Assembly (NCBI GenBank): GCA_963798275.1
Contig: CAWCTB010000015.1
Span: 62,001 to 126,000, forward strand
From: CAWCTB01 sp963798275
Lineage (GTDB): Bacteria > Acidobacteriota > Terriglobia > Terriglobales > Acidobacteriaceae
Length of the DNA: 64,000 nt
Direction of reading: 5' to 3'
In this document: one piece after another, positions 16,847-26,060 of the stretch
Position numbering within the stretch: position 1 is the first letter of the stretch
Layout of the letters: each line of letters opens with the position of its first letter
Position numbers and translations under genes: made by a program
Notes under the pieces: model-generated
Told to the model about the DNA's origin: nothing
Databases searched by the model: none
The model's input: the letters and a program-made list of their open reading frames with translations, nothing else

Positions 16847-18007
16847 ATGAGTTTGAGGAAGTGGGCCCTATGCCTGTGCCTGATGCTGTTAGCCGTGCTC
16901 ATTGGGTTCGCATCACCGCAGTTACTGTATGCCGCACCCGTCTCCGGCGACAGTTTTTTCCAGCACAACCTTGTTTCTGACTTGCCTGGAGTCGCAGATT
17001 TCCTGGATCCCGACCTGGTTAATCCCTGGGGGGTCTCCTTCTCGTCTTCGAGTCCTTTCTGGGTCTCGGACAACCACACTGGACTGGCCACGATCTACAA
17101 CGGCACCGGGGTAAAACAAGGCCTGGTGGTGACCATCCCGCCGCCCCTGGGCCAACAGGGACCGGCGGCGCCCACCGGACAAGTCTTCAACCCCAACAAC
17201 GCAAACTTCAATGGTGCGCGCTTTATCTTCGCAACCGAGGATGGAACCATTTCGTCGTGGCAAGGGGGCGCTAACGCGATCCTCAATGTAGACAACTCGG
17301 CAGCCGACTCCGTTTATAAAGGCATTGCTCTGGCCAGCAACGGCTCGGGGACCTTTCTCTATGCCACCGACTTCCACAACGGGGCGATTAACGTCTTCGA
17401 CAGCCACTTCAACCCGGTCAACCTTTCCGGCTCGTTCACTGATCCGAATCTTCCGTCTGGTTACGCTCCTTTTAACATCGAAGCCGCCAACGGCCTGCTG
17501 TACGTGACCTATGCGGTTCAGGATGCGGACAGGCACGACGACGTTGCCGGTCCGGGGCACGGTATCGTCGATGTCTTCGACACCAACGGAAACCTCATGC
17601 AGCGTTTGGTTTCCCATGGCGCTCTTAACTCCCCCTGGGGAATGACCATTGCTCCCGCGGGCTTTGAACATTTCGGCGGCGACCTACTGATAGGGAATTT
17701 CGGCGACGGGACGATCAACGTTTTCGATCCCGCGACCGGAGCTCTCATCGCAACCCTTGATGGCCCTAACGGTCATCCAATTGTCAACATGGGCCTGTGG
17801 GACATCACCTTCGGGAATGGCGGGGCGGCAGGCGACACGAACAAGTTGTATTTCACCGCAGGCATTCCCGGTTCTGGCCACATTGAGGACCACGGCCTGT
17901 TTGGAGTCATCGCAGCCACGCCCGAGCCCGGTACGCTCACGCTGCTGGGCAGTGGACTCGCAAGCTTGCTCGGCTACGGCTGGCGTAAGGGGAAGGGCAC
18001 AGCCTGA
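16847..18007 (+). CDS. TIGR03118-type secreted protein with PEP-CTERM anchor
   Basis: A 386-residue exported protein. It has a signal peptide (residues about 5-29), a long repetitive body with propeller-like motifs (NPWGVSFSSSSPFWVSDNH, FIFATEDGTISSW, YATDFHNGAINVFDSHF, GDLLIGNFGDGTINVFDP) and a C-terminal ATPEPGTLTLLGSGLASLLG followed by a basic end (WRKGK). I recognise this as the TIGR03118 family, of unknown function. ATG 16847 has TTGAGGAGGT upstream. It is divergent from the response regulator gene and shares the region with the phased repeats, so it may belong to the same regulon (inference). It ends before a strong terminator. Confidence 0.85.
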   Translation: MSLRKWALCLCLMLLAVLIGFASPQLLYAAPVSGDSFFQHNLVSDLPGVADFLDPDLVNPWGVSFSSSSPFWVSDNHTGLATIYNGTGVKQGLVVTIPPPLGQQGPAAPTGQVFNPNNANFNGARFIFATEDGTISSWQGGANAILNVDNSAADSVYKGIALASNGSGTFLYATDFHNGAINVFDSHFNPVNLSGSFTDPNLPSGYAPFNIEAANGLLYVTYAVQDADRHDDVAGPGHGIVDVFDTNGNLMQRLVSHGALNSPWGMTIAPAGFEHFGGDLLIGNFGDGTINVFDPATGALIATLDGPNGHPIVNMGLWDITFGNGGAAGDTNKLYFTAGIPGSGHIEDHGLFGVIAATPEPGTLTLLGSGLASLLGYGWRKGKGTA

Positions 18008-18082
18008 TCCATCCCCGATGAATTTCTCCCAGGGGACCGCAGGGGTGTTCGCACAGCGTCCACTCCAGTGACTGCCTCGCCA

Positions 18083-18118
18083 GGAGCCGGAGCCGCAAGC
18101 TCCGGCTCCATTTTCTTT
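18083..18118 (+). terminator. Rho-independent terminator after the TIGR03118 gene
   Basis: GGAGCCGGAGC (18083-18093), loop CGCAA, GCTCCGGCTCC (18099-18109), then ATTTTCTTT. The 11-bp stem is perfect. The T tract is only on the plus strand, so it serves the plus-strand gene. Confidence 0.85.
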
Positions 18119-18237
18119 AGAGGCACACTTGGCTGTCGCAAGGTTTGAAGATGGTTCTGTGGTGCGAAGCAAGCATCAGCTTCCGCAGGGCCTCCACCGA
18201 CTGCCGCTCCTGGAGGTGGGACCGTGCAGCGGCACGG

Positions 18238-19254
18238 CTAGCGGACCGCGTCGACTGGAGAACCTGTCTCCTGCTTGACGGGGAACACGTATTTCGCAAC
18301 TCCCTGTAGCGCTTCCGTCCCGCGCACTTCGTTATCCAGCAGAGGCACAACCGCCCGGACATTGTCGAAGTCACGCCAGATTTCCTGCATATAACCATCC
18401 TGCATGGCCACACGGTTGCGGACGAACTCAGGAGAATCGGGATGGACCTGGTCTTTCTGAATGAGCATGTTCACAATGACTCCGCCCACCGGGATACCGA
18501 AATCGTGGAACCAGTTGATGAATCGCTTGATCACCGCAATGGGCAACGCCTCGGGCAGAGTGACAAAGAAAAACGCGGTTTGCTGGTCGTCGGTGAGCAG
18601 TTCCCGGGCGTGCGAGATACGTTCGCGAAAACTGACCAGGTACTCCATCAGCGGGTCTTTTTCCTTCTTCTTGGTGAAGGACAGCAGTTCTCGCAGAGAC
18701 TGCGCCTCCTCGCGCGACTTCACCATCTTGTTGACCCAGAGCGAATACACCTTGCTCATGCCGAGCAGACGGCGTGCATTGGCCGTGGGCGCGGTGTCGA
18801 AGACGTAAGCGTCGTATTCGTTCTTGAACATGAGGTCAACCATGTTCTCGAACATCGCCGATTCTTCGAACGCGGGATTCATGGTTGCGCTCTCCACAAA
18901 GGCATCGGCCTGGGTGGAAACCTCAGCGAACTTGAGAAACCATCGGATCTTGGTTTTGATGTCCTGCTTGGAGCGTTCAATTGTTTCCTTGGTGTCGATC
19001 TCGTATGCCCACAGGTTGGGGACGTCCCTGACCGGGGTGGGCGCTCCGTAAACATTCTGGTCCAGCAGCCCGCTCAGGCTGTGCACGGGGTTGGTCGAGG
19101 CCAGCATGGTTCGCTTGCCTTCGCGCGCCAGGTGAAGGGCGGTGACGCCGGCCATCACCGTCTTGCCTACGCCGCCTTTGCCGCCGAAGAACATGAACTT
19201 CATTCTGGGATGGGCCGCCACGAACTCCGTGAAGCTTTCTTTTATCTCAGGCAT
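18238..19254 (-). CDS. ArsA/Get3-like ATPase, copy 1 (switch I Asp replaced by Asn)
   Basis: A 338-residue P-loop ATPase of the ArsA/Get3 branch. The deviant Walker A GGKGGVGKT is at about residues 24-32. Switch I reads STNPVHSLSG where the family has STDPAHSLSD, so the position of the hydrolysis-linked aspartate is Asn55. Switch II DTAPTANARRLL and the A-loop-like VVPLLDNEVRG are retained. There is no CxxC zinc motif and no arsenic-type cysteine triad. ATG 19254 is preceded by AGAGGTGAG. Last of a four-gene operon, it starts 7 bases after the second ATPase. No arsenite genes are nearby, so a role in membrane-protein handling is more plausible than arsenic efflux (inference). Confidence 0.88.
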   Translation of the reverse strand: MPEIKESFTEFVAAHPRMKFMFFGGKGGVGKTVMAGVTALHLAREGKRTMLASTNPVHSLSGLLDQNVYGAPTPVRDVPNLWAYEIDTKETIERSKQDIKTKIRWFLKFAEVSTQADAFVESATMNPAFEESAMFENMVDLMFKNEYDAYVFDTAPTANARRLLGMSKVYSLWVNKMVKSREEAQSLRELLSFTKKKEKDPLMEYLVSFRERISHARELLTDDQQTAFFFVTLPEALPIAVIKRFINWFHDFGIPVGGVIVNMLIQKDQVHPDSPEFVRNRVAMQDGYMQEIWRDFDNVRAVVPLLDNEVRGTEALQGVAKYVFPVKQETGSPVDAVR

Positions 19255-19261
19255 AATCCGC

Positions 19262-20245
19262 TCACCTCTTGCCATTGCCGTACATGATATCGGCCAGCTT
19301 TTCGATCATGGGCAAGCCGGTAACGTCACGTTCGAGTTCGGGAACGCGCCCAATGACCTGCTTGCCGAAAACGTTGTCAATTTTTCGCAGGTAATCGCCC
19401 TGCATTTCGAGACGCTTCTGGAGGTAGGGCGGCATTACCTGCCCGGCCAGATCAGCGGGAAGCACGCGGTTCACTATGTATCCGGCGACGGGGACATCGA
19501 ATTTGGAGAACAGTTGGGCCGCCTTTTCGGTGTCGAGGATAATCATTTCTTCCGGCACCACCACGAAGAAAAAGGCCGTCTTCTGCTTGTCGGTCAATAT
19601 GCGCGAAGACTGGTTGATGCGGTCCTTTATATATTGCAGTTCGGTCAGGATGTGGTCTTCTTCGGTGGTCTTCTGGCGTTTGATGCGCGCCACCATCTCT
19701 TCTTGCTCGCGCATCTCCTGGCGCAAACGGGTGATGCGATTGATCCACTCGTCGTACACCTTGGCCATGGAAAGGTAGTAGAGCGCGTGGCCCAGGGGAA
19801 CCAGATCGTAGATGTAATAGTCGTACTCGCCTCCGACCACGATATCGACCACCGCGTCGAAGATGGCGGACTCCTCCATTGCAGGTTCCGCTGATGCCGC
19901 CTGAATGTACTGCTCGATTTCCTCGGGCACGGCATCCAGACCATACATGTCGCGGATCTTTTTGCGGATCTGTTCCTGGTAATCGTGGATGTGACGGTCG
20001 GCATCCACCTCCTGGGCGTACAGGTTGGGCATGATCTCGACCGCACCCTTGCCAAAAATGTCGCGCTGAAAGATGTCGCTCAGCGATGCCTGGGGATCGA
20101 CGGAGAAAACCAGTACTTTGTGGCCGTTTTTCGCCAGCCAGAAGGCTGTGGCGGCGGAGAAGGTGGTCTTGCCCAGACCGCCCTTGCCGCCGAACATGAT
20201 GTAGCGGCGGTCCTTGTTGTTTTCGAACGTTTCTCGCAATGACAT
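19262..20245 (-). CDS. ArsA/Get3-like ATPase, copy 2 (diverged switch II)
   Basis: A 327-residue paralogue of the neighbouring ATPase. Walker A is GGKGGLGKT at residues 19-27. Switch I is SVDPQASLSD, with the catalytic Asp at about residue 50 retained but Ala-His changed to Gln-Ala. Switch II reads YDLVPLGHALYYL instead of DTAPTGHTLRLL. A helical insert (EMREQEEMVARIKRQKTTEE) suggests a coiled-coil arm. ATG 20245 is supported by GAGG upstream. An upstream in-frame ATG at 20260 is less likely. Together with copy 1 it probably forms a heterodimer, since each copy departs from consensus at a different catalytic element (inference). Confidence 0.88.
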   Translation of the reverse strand: MSLRETFENNKDRRYIMFGGKGGLGKTTFSAATAFWLAKNGHKVLVFSVDPQASLSDIFQRDIFGKGAVEIMPNLYAQEVDADRHIHDYQEQIRKKIRDMYGLDAVPEEIEQYIQAASAEPAMEESAIFDAVVDIVVGGEYDYYIYDLVPLGHALYYLSMAKVYDEWINRITRLRQEMREQEEMVARIKRQKTTEEDHILTELQYIKDRINQSSRILTDKQKTAFFFVVVPEEMIILDTEKAAQLFSKFDVPVAGYIVNRVLPADLAGQVMPPYLQKRLEMQGDYLRKIDNVFGKQVIGRVPELERDVTGLPMIEKLADIMYGNGKR

Positions 20246-20293
20246 GAAAAGGCCTCGCATGAATTACCGGTGCTGGCGAACGCTGCTGCCGGC

Positions 20294-20584
20294 TCAGAAC
20301 ATCGCATCCGATACGTCTTTTTCCCGCAACATGCGGCGTTTCCACGTCGAGATATTGGGCACGACGTAGGGCAAAAGCCGCAGCGAGTAGTAGGGGGGGA
20401 GGATGGGCACTCCAATGAGGTCCCCCATGGTAATCAGGATGAACAGATGTTCCATGCTGGCGCGGGTGCGCAAGGCGTAGCGCGACATGTCATGCGCGCT
20501 CATGCCGTAGGCAATTTCCTTCAGCTTGCTGAATAGTCCCTGTTTCTCTTCCGCTTCTTCCTTCTTCTCTGGATCGTCTGGCAT
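20294..20584 (-). CDS. Small hydrophobic-segment protein, paralogue B of the ArsA-like operon
   Basis: A 96-residue protein. An acidic/lysine-rich N-terminus (MPDDPEKKEEAEEKQGLFSK) leads into a hydrophobic stretch (about residues 40-75) with LFILITMGDLIGVPILPP and LRLLPYVVPNI, then STWKRRMLREKDVSD. It aligns residue by residue with the gene at 20625 over the second half. It is not in a family I know. The position directly upstream of two ArsA/Get3-like ATPases, in the same orientation, suggests it is a client, membrane anchor or adaptor for them (inference). Confidence 0.75.
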   Translation of the reverse strand: MPDDPEKKEEAEEKQGLFSKLKEIAYGMSAHDMSRYALRTRASMEHLFILITMGDLIGVPILPPYYSLRLLPYVVPNISTWKRRMLREKDVSDAMF

Positions 20585-20624
20585 ATTCCCAACTTTCTTA
20601 CTTCCCGTTATGCGCCCGGGGTTT

Positions 20625-20903
20625 TCACACCCCGTGCAGATGAAACTCTTCCCGGTCGGAGAGGTCACGCTCGCGCACGATCCTCCGTTTCCAGGTACTA
20701 ATCATAGGTACCGCATACGGTAAGATGCGAAGCGCGTACAGCGGGGGCATCACGGGTACCCCTAGCATGTCCCCCAAGGTCAGGAGCATGAACGCTGACT
20801 CCAGTTCTCCCCGCTCTTCCCTGGCCTGCTGCTCGAACTCGAATCCGATCATCCCGTAGAGAAATTCGCGGATTTTGTCACGCCAACCTCGTGTTACGGG
20901 CAT
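20625..20903 (-). CDS. Small hydrophobic-segment protein, paralogue A of the ArsA-like operon
   Basis: A 92-residue protein and first gene of the four-gene operon. ATG 20903 gives MPVTRGWRDKIREFLYGMI. The hydrophobic part has FMLLTLGDMLGVPVMPP, LRILPYAVPMI and then STWKRRIVRERDLSD, nearly the same pattern as its paralogue. The conserved GD-x2-GVP-x2-PP and ISTWKRR motifs define the pair. Two short hydrophobic segments separated by a proline turn could form a hairpin membrane anchor. The function is unknown. Confidence 0.75.
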   Translation of the reverse strand: MPVTRGWRDKIREFLYGMIGFEFEQQAREERGELESAFMLLTLGDMLGVPVMPPLYALRILPYAVPMISTWKRRIVRERDLSDREEFHLHGV

Positions 20904-20922
20904 TGTGATTACGCCCATGCCA

Positions 20923-20951
20923 CTGCCATTCCGCGATGAGGTGTGTACAAT
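20923..20951 (+). promoter_or_regulatory. Possible sigma-70-type promoter for the divergent membrane-anchored gene
   Basis: CTGCCA at 20923-20928 and TACAAT at 20946-20951 are 17 bases apart and lie 37 bases upstream of the ATG at 20988. The divergent operon start is only 85 bases away on the other strand. Confidence 0.4.
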
Positions 20952-20987
20952 GGAGAACCTCGACTTGTTAGCTCATCCGTCCAACCC

Positions 20988-21621
20988 ATGTCAACCGAGT
21001 TAGCCATCTTCGTGGTGGTCGTCATCGCCATCGTCGGGTGGTTTGCGCTCGGTACGCACCTAAATATACGCAAAGGCCACCGCTTCCTGGAATGGCTGCA
21101 GGATGGCTTGCCGCTCGTCGGAGAAAAAACCACACTGCGCTGGCTTGGGCTCCTCCGTCGTTCACCTCCAGATCGAAAACGCCCGCGAACCTTTCCGTCG
21201 AGTCGAAGTCCTGGTGGTTATGGAACCCCGGGACGTTCCGCCCTTGTGGCTGCTCTCGCGCCTCCGCGGCAGACGCGATCTGCTGATTGTTCGCACCGAG
21301 TTGCGTTCCGTTCCCAGGCTGCGGGTCGAAATTCTTGACCGGCAAGCCTGGACCGCCCGGGCCGTCGTCCAGGAAGTTCGGCAGCAGCAGTGGCAACTCG
21401 TGCCCTTTGAAAACCCCAGGTTCCAGGTTTACGCTCTCTCTTCCGGTACAAACATCGCTGAGCTGCTGGCCGAAGCCGAACGCCCAGATCTCCCACTGGT
21501 GCGGGTCGGAGTGCGAAGAACCAACAATAACCTCGAACTGCAATGGCGGCTGCCCTCGCGGCCGCCGTCGACGGCACGCGCAGTTTTTGAAACCGTTCAA
21601 CGCATCGCCCGCCAGGTCTGA
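20988..21621 (+). CDS. Membrane-anchored protein divergent from the ArsA-like operon (frameshift)
   Basis: The first part (MSTELAIFVVVVIAIVGWFALGTHLNIRKGHRF) has one N-terminal membrane helix at about residues 4-22. The frame shifts near 21145-21150. The rest (VVHLQIENAREPFRRVEVL, LVVMEPRDVPPLWLLSRL, RARDLLIVRTELR-like stretch, LPLVRVGVRRTNNNLELQW) continues in the next frame to 21621. About 210 residues after repair. The soluble part is rich in beta-strand patterns and Arg. I do not recognise the family. The shared 85-bp divergent promoter region with the paired ATPase operon suggests co-function. Membrane topology: anchored, soluble part probably cytoplasmic. Confidence 0.65.
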
Positions 21622-21666
21622 ACCTTGAACCAAGCCCACGCTTCGATGCAAGCTTCAGCAACCCTC

Positions 21667-23718
21667 TTAATCCGCCGCCATCGGCTGCACCTGCGCCGGT
21701 CCTTTCAGCCGGCCCCAGGCATGCCAGGCGTCGTAGGCAATGATCACCGCCGCCGCAAACAGCAGGATGGCAACCACGATCATCGCCACCGCGCCGAACA
21801 AGTTGATGGTCTGCGAGGCGATTTGCTGGTTCGACAAGATGCTGGCGTACAGGTTGTAGGCGGTCACGACAATCGCTGCCATGGTCGTGATGTACATGAA
21901 CAACATCGGCCAGAAGGCATACCGCGGACTGCGTCCCACCGACTTTAGCCAGAGGCTGACGATCAGCAGGCTCAGCGCCGCCATCAACTGGTTGGATGCT
22001 CCAAACAGTTGCCACAGATAGATCCAGGTTCCACTGAGAACAAGGAGCAGGGTCAGGCCCATGGAAATGATGGCGGCAATGTGCGGATTCTTGAATCCAA
22101 GCCACAAATCACCCAGCCATTCGCCCAGGGTGACGCGCATGACGCGGAAGACCAGTTGCACCATGGTCAAGACGATTACCACGAACACGCCGAAGCCAAG
22201 CGCAGTGCCATAGGCCTGCTCGATGGCGCCGAAGGTGACCAGTCCCAGGAGTTTGCCCACGCCGTTGGCGAACGCACCTGCGCCGGCTCCGCCGGCGATG
22301 GAAACCGCCACCAGGGCAAGCAGGGCGAGCGCATTCTCCGTAAACATGCCACCGCCGCCCACGGGCAAGGCGTCGGTCTCATATTCCAGTTGCCGCGCGG
22401 TTCCAATGGAACCGACCAGCGAGTGCCAGCCCGAAATGGCGCCACAGGCGATGGTCACAAACAGCATCGGCCAGATCGGCTGGATGGCCGGCAGGTGCTG
22501 AAGAACATTGCCGGCGGCATCCTTCGCCTGGGTCATGGGAACCCAGGCCCCAAACACCTTCGTCTGGAACGTCACCGCCTGTGCCATGACTGTATTCCCC
22601 AACAATCCGCGGAGTCCGGCGACGACTGCCCCTAAGGCGGAGAAGCCGATAGTGAGGAAGGTGATCCAGAAGCCGATGTAGTTTGTGGGCTGGGCAAAGC
22701 GCCAGATCGGCAAGACCGTACCCAGATACGAAAAGGCAAAGATGAACACGCACCAGAAGATGAATGAGGGCAGCATCTTGATGGCGCCGCCGCCGGCCAT
22801 GTACCTGGGCACAATCTGGCCTTCGGCATTGACCGTCATCGCCGCCAGGCGGGGATCCGATTTCGTGGGATCGACGACGGTGTACAAAGCCCTCCCGCCG
22901 GTGAGCTGGTTGATGGCTCCATTCAGCTTCTCCACCAGGGAATTGACCGGGCCGGCAAACACGACGGCTGCGCCCGGCTTGCCGTCAGGAGTCGTCCCTT
23001 TGACTAAGGTCATGCCTCGCGCACCCCAGGCCATTGCGCCCATCGTCAAGCCAACCGCGAGGACGGTGACGACGATCAGGTCCATCTTCCAGCGATAGAG
23101 CATCTGCCCCATCAGCAGGCCCATGATGGCCAGAATGAAGATGCCGAAGGGGACGTCAGCCCGCGGGTCAAAGATGCCGGCCATGATTCCCACAAAAGCC
23201 CCGGCCAGCAACAGCAGATAGAAGAAGATGAACACAAAGAGGATGACGCGGGCGCGCGGCGCAATCAGCCGGTGGGCAATCGCTGACAGCGAATTGCCGT
23301 CGTTGCGCACCGCCACCATGATGGCGGAATAGTCGCTCGCCCAACCCAGGAAGGTAACCCCCAGGGTCAGCCACAGCAAGGACGGCAGCCATCCCCAGAG
23401 CGCAACCGCGGCAATCGGACCCACGATGGGACCGGCGGCAGCAATGGACTTGAAGTGATAGCCGTAGAGCACGTTGCGGCTCGTGGGCATGAAGTCCACC
23501 CCGTCCATGTACATGCGCGCGGGAGTCGCTTTCTTGGGGTCAGGTTGAATTACGGTTTGATCGATGCGGCGGGCATACCCGGTGTAGCCTAGCCAGATCA
23601 TGACCGCCCCGAGGACCGCAATCACAGGAGCGTTCATGGGCCATTTGGCGAGGGCAAAACCGCAGCCTACTAGGATGGGGAGGAAAATCAGGACCAGGAT
23701 CGTGGCCCGGTATTTCAT
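21667..23718 (-). CDS. cstA: Carbon starvation protein CstA-type transporter
   Basis: A large integral membrane protein of 683 residues with about 16-18 hydrophobic helices. CstA-family proteins import peptides or pyruvate. Family features include PDPKKATPARMYMDGVDFMP, VLYGYHFKSIAAAGPIVGPI and the later ACGAISGWHSLVGSIGTARQ. ATG 23718 has GAAGGAGG upstream, while the longer frame to 23820 adds a non-conserved basic leader. The gene is intact and convergent with the plus-strand gene ending at 21621. Homologues are known to be induced in stationary phase or by carbon limitation. No CRP-like site was identified here. Confidence 0.93.
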   Translation of the reverse strand: MKYRATILVLIFLPILVGCGFALAKWPMNAPVIAVLGAVMIWLGYTGYARRIDQTVIQPDPKKATPARMYMDGVDFMPTSRNVLYGYHFKSIAAAGPIVGPIAAVALWGWLPSLLWLTLGVTFLGWASDYSAIMVAVRNDGNSLSAIAHRLIAPRARVILFVFIFFYLLLLAGAFVGIMAGIFDPRADVPFGIFILAIMGLLMGQMLYRWKMDLIVVTVLAVGLTMGAMAWGARGMTLVKGTTPDGKPGAAVVFAGPVNSLVEKLNGAINQLTGGRALYTVVDPTKSDPRLAAMTVNAEGQIVPRYMAGGGAIKMLPSFIFWCVFIFAFSYLGTVLPIWRFAQPTNYIGFWITFLTIGFSALGAVVAGLRGLLGNTVMAQAVTFQTKVFGAWVPMTQAKDAAGNVLQHLPAIQPIWPMLFVTIACGAISGWHSLVGSIGTARQLEYETDALPVGGGGMFTENALALLALVAVSIAGGAGAGAFANGVGKLLGLVTFGAIEQAYGTALGFGVFVVIVLTMVQLVFRVMRVTLGEWLGDLWLGFKNPHIAAIISMGLTLLLVLSGTWIYLWQLFGASNQLMAALSLLIVSLWLKSVGRSPRYAFWPMLFMYITTMAAIVVTAYNLYASILSNQQIASQTINLFGAVAMIVVAILLFAAAVIIAYDAWHAWGRLKGPAQVQPMAAD

Positions 23719-24174
23719 GTCCAGCCTCCTTCGGCGAAGAGAGCCTGAAAACCAGAAGACCCAGGCGAAAGTCCGTCTTGTGCCGTTTTTTGAATCCAGC
23801 CAGGACGAGCGCCGAACCATTATACAATCGCGCGTCTATCACTCCGATTCCGGTGACCCGGATCACCGCTCACGGTGACAAACGAAAGGCTGTGCCGGCA
23901 TCTCGAGGGGCCAGGGGATAACACCGCCGCCCATCTCCACCTCTCGCCCATACGCGATTTCCAATCGGAACGGCCGCAATATCACGCCAGGAATTCGTGC
24001 CACGACTTGCTCCCATTCGTTATTCTCTCTGCGCAAGCGGGACTGACATCGTCCACGCCTTGAGGCGTGTATACTGTTCCGCGTCTCAACAGCTCACAAG
24101 TAAAGCGGTCACGCCCTCCCATTCGGCAGCTTGGGGGAAAGCAACGTCTGCATATGGTAGGAAGGGATAAGCAC
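23719..24174. other. Intergenic region between cstA and the DUF3604 gene, no gene seen
   Basis: Divergent spacer of about 456 bases. A TATACT box at 24070-24075 could be the -10 element for the DUF3604 gene, with a leader of about 100 bases. No matching -35 at normal spacing is clear. No RNA structure or repeat was recognised. Confidence 0.4.
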
Positions 24175-26060
24175 ATGCCCAAGAGGACGGGTTCTTTTGC
24201 ACTAATGGCTTCGGCAAGCCCTGATCTTTTCTTTCGTAGGCTGTTCAACGAAGGAAGCCCAAGCACCACCCGCCGCGCAGCAGAAAGAAGTGGCTCAGTC
24301 CTCCTCCCCGGAAGCCAGGCCACCGCGCAATCCACTCAAGAACGCCTACTTCGGCGACCTTCATCTGCACAGCGGCTATTCCATGGATGCCTTTGCGTTC
24401 GGCACCAGGACCACGCCAGAGGATTCCTACAAATACGCGATGGGCGAGCCAGTGGAATACATGGGTAAGCAGCAGAAGCGAATTGCTCCGCTTGACTTTC
24501 TCGCGGTCACCGATCACGCCGAGTATCTGGGGGTGGTGCGCGATACGATTGATCCGAACGGCCCATTCGCGAAGTCTGAGTGGTACGCCATGATGACCAA
24601 TCCCGATCCCAAGATATCGGGCGAGGCGTTCAGAAAGCTCATCGGTTCCACGGTTGTCAATAAACCTCTACCGGAATTCTCCGACCCAAAACTGCTGCGC
24701 TCGGCTTGGGAGAAATACGCGGCTATCTCCGACAAGTACTACAAGCCCGGCAAGTTCACGACATTTGTGGGCTTTGAGTGGACCTCGGCGCCGCAGTTCC
24801 AGAACCTGCACCGCTGCGTGATCTTCGCCAATAAAGGGCCGGCCATGCCTTACACGGCATTCGATTCGTTGGACCCCGAAGATCTCTGGCGCTACCTCGA
24901 AGCACAGCGCAAGCTCGGCCTCGACGTAATCGCCGTTCCCCACAACGGAAACGCCAGCAACGGCCTGATGTTCAGTACGCGCGACATGTCGGGCAAGCCG
25001 ATTACCCGCGATTACGCCGAGCGCCGCATGGCCAACGAACCGCTGGCCGAGATTATTCAAGCCAAAGGGCAGAGTGATACCAGCCCGGCGCTTTCGCCCA
25101 CCGACGAGTTCGCCAATTTTGAGATGTGGCTTTATCTGATTGGTTCGGACAAGAAAGCAAATTCCGCAACCGGAAGCTATCTGCGTCAGGCCTACGGCGT
25201 GGGACAGGAGCTGCAGGCGAAGCTGGGGGTCAATCCGTTCAAGTACGGCATCGAGGCCGGTACCGACTTCCATTCCGGTATTACCTCGACCGAGCCGAGC
25301 AACTTCCCGGGCTCGCACGGCAACCAGGACAGCGATCCGAAAACGGTGATCACCGCTACGACGTCGGTCGGTGGCGAGCCCCCGACCGCTCTCAGTTCCG
25401 GCGGACTCGACCGGCGTTTGGGCGGAGGAGAACACGCGCGAGTCCATTTTCGCAGCTTTCAAGCGGAAGGAAACCTTCGGCACGTCGGGCACTCGGATCA
25501 AGGTTCGCATGTTCGCCGGCTGGAGTTATCCCAAGGACATGACCAAACACCCAGATTGGGTAAAGGCCGCCTACGATAGCGGCGTGCCCATGGGCGGAGA
25601 CCTGGTCCCACAGGCAGGAATAACCGCTCCAACGTTCGTGGTTCACGCCATCAAAGACCCCGACAGCGGCAATCTCGATCGCATCCAGATCATCAAGATT
25701 TCGACCAGAAATGGTAAGAGCAAGGAAACCCTGTACGACGTGGTCTGGAGCGGAGACCGCAAGCCCGATCCGAAAACCGGAAAGGTCCCTGCCGTCGGCA
25801 ATACGGTTGACATCAAGACTGCAACCTATACGAACTCCATTGGTTCGACAGAGTTGATTGGCGAGTGGACCGATCCCTCCTTCGACCCGAAGGCGCACGT
25901 CACTTATTATGCCCGCGTGCTGGAGATTCCCACGCCGCGCTGGTCCACCTATTGGGCGGCGAAGCTGAACCTGCCGCCAAATCCGAATGTGGCCGCAACC
26001 GTTCAGCAACGAGCCTGGACTTCGCCGGTGTGGTACACCCCGGCCGAGGCACCCAAGTAG
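24175..26060 (+). CDS. DUF3604 lipoprotein, PHP-like, copy 1 (frameshifts)
   Basis: Envelope lipoprotein of the DUF3604 family. ATG 24175 (MPKRTGSFALMAS) leads, after a frameshift near 24215-24225, into LIFSFVGC-STKEAQ, a lipobox with Cys near residue 22. The body has PHP-like metal motifs: YFGDLHLHSGYS, FLAVTDHAEYLG, AVPHNGNAS and EAGTDFHSG. A second frameshift near 25395-25405 joins to STGVWAEENTRESIF and the conserved C-terminus KETFGTSGTRIKVR, VVWSGDRKPD, YYARVLEIPTPRW and WTSPVWYTP. Repaired length is about 627 residues. The family is uncharacterised. The histidine and aspartate set suggests a metal-dependent hydrolase or phosphoesterase (inference). First gene of the envelope cluster. 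Confidence 0.85.

Noticed and set aside
18238..20245. Arsenic resistance operon
   Set aside because: No arsenite pump, reductase or ArsR nearby, and the ArsA-like proteins lack the As-binding cysteines.
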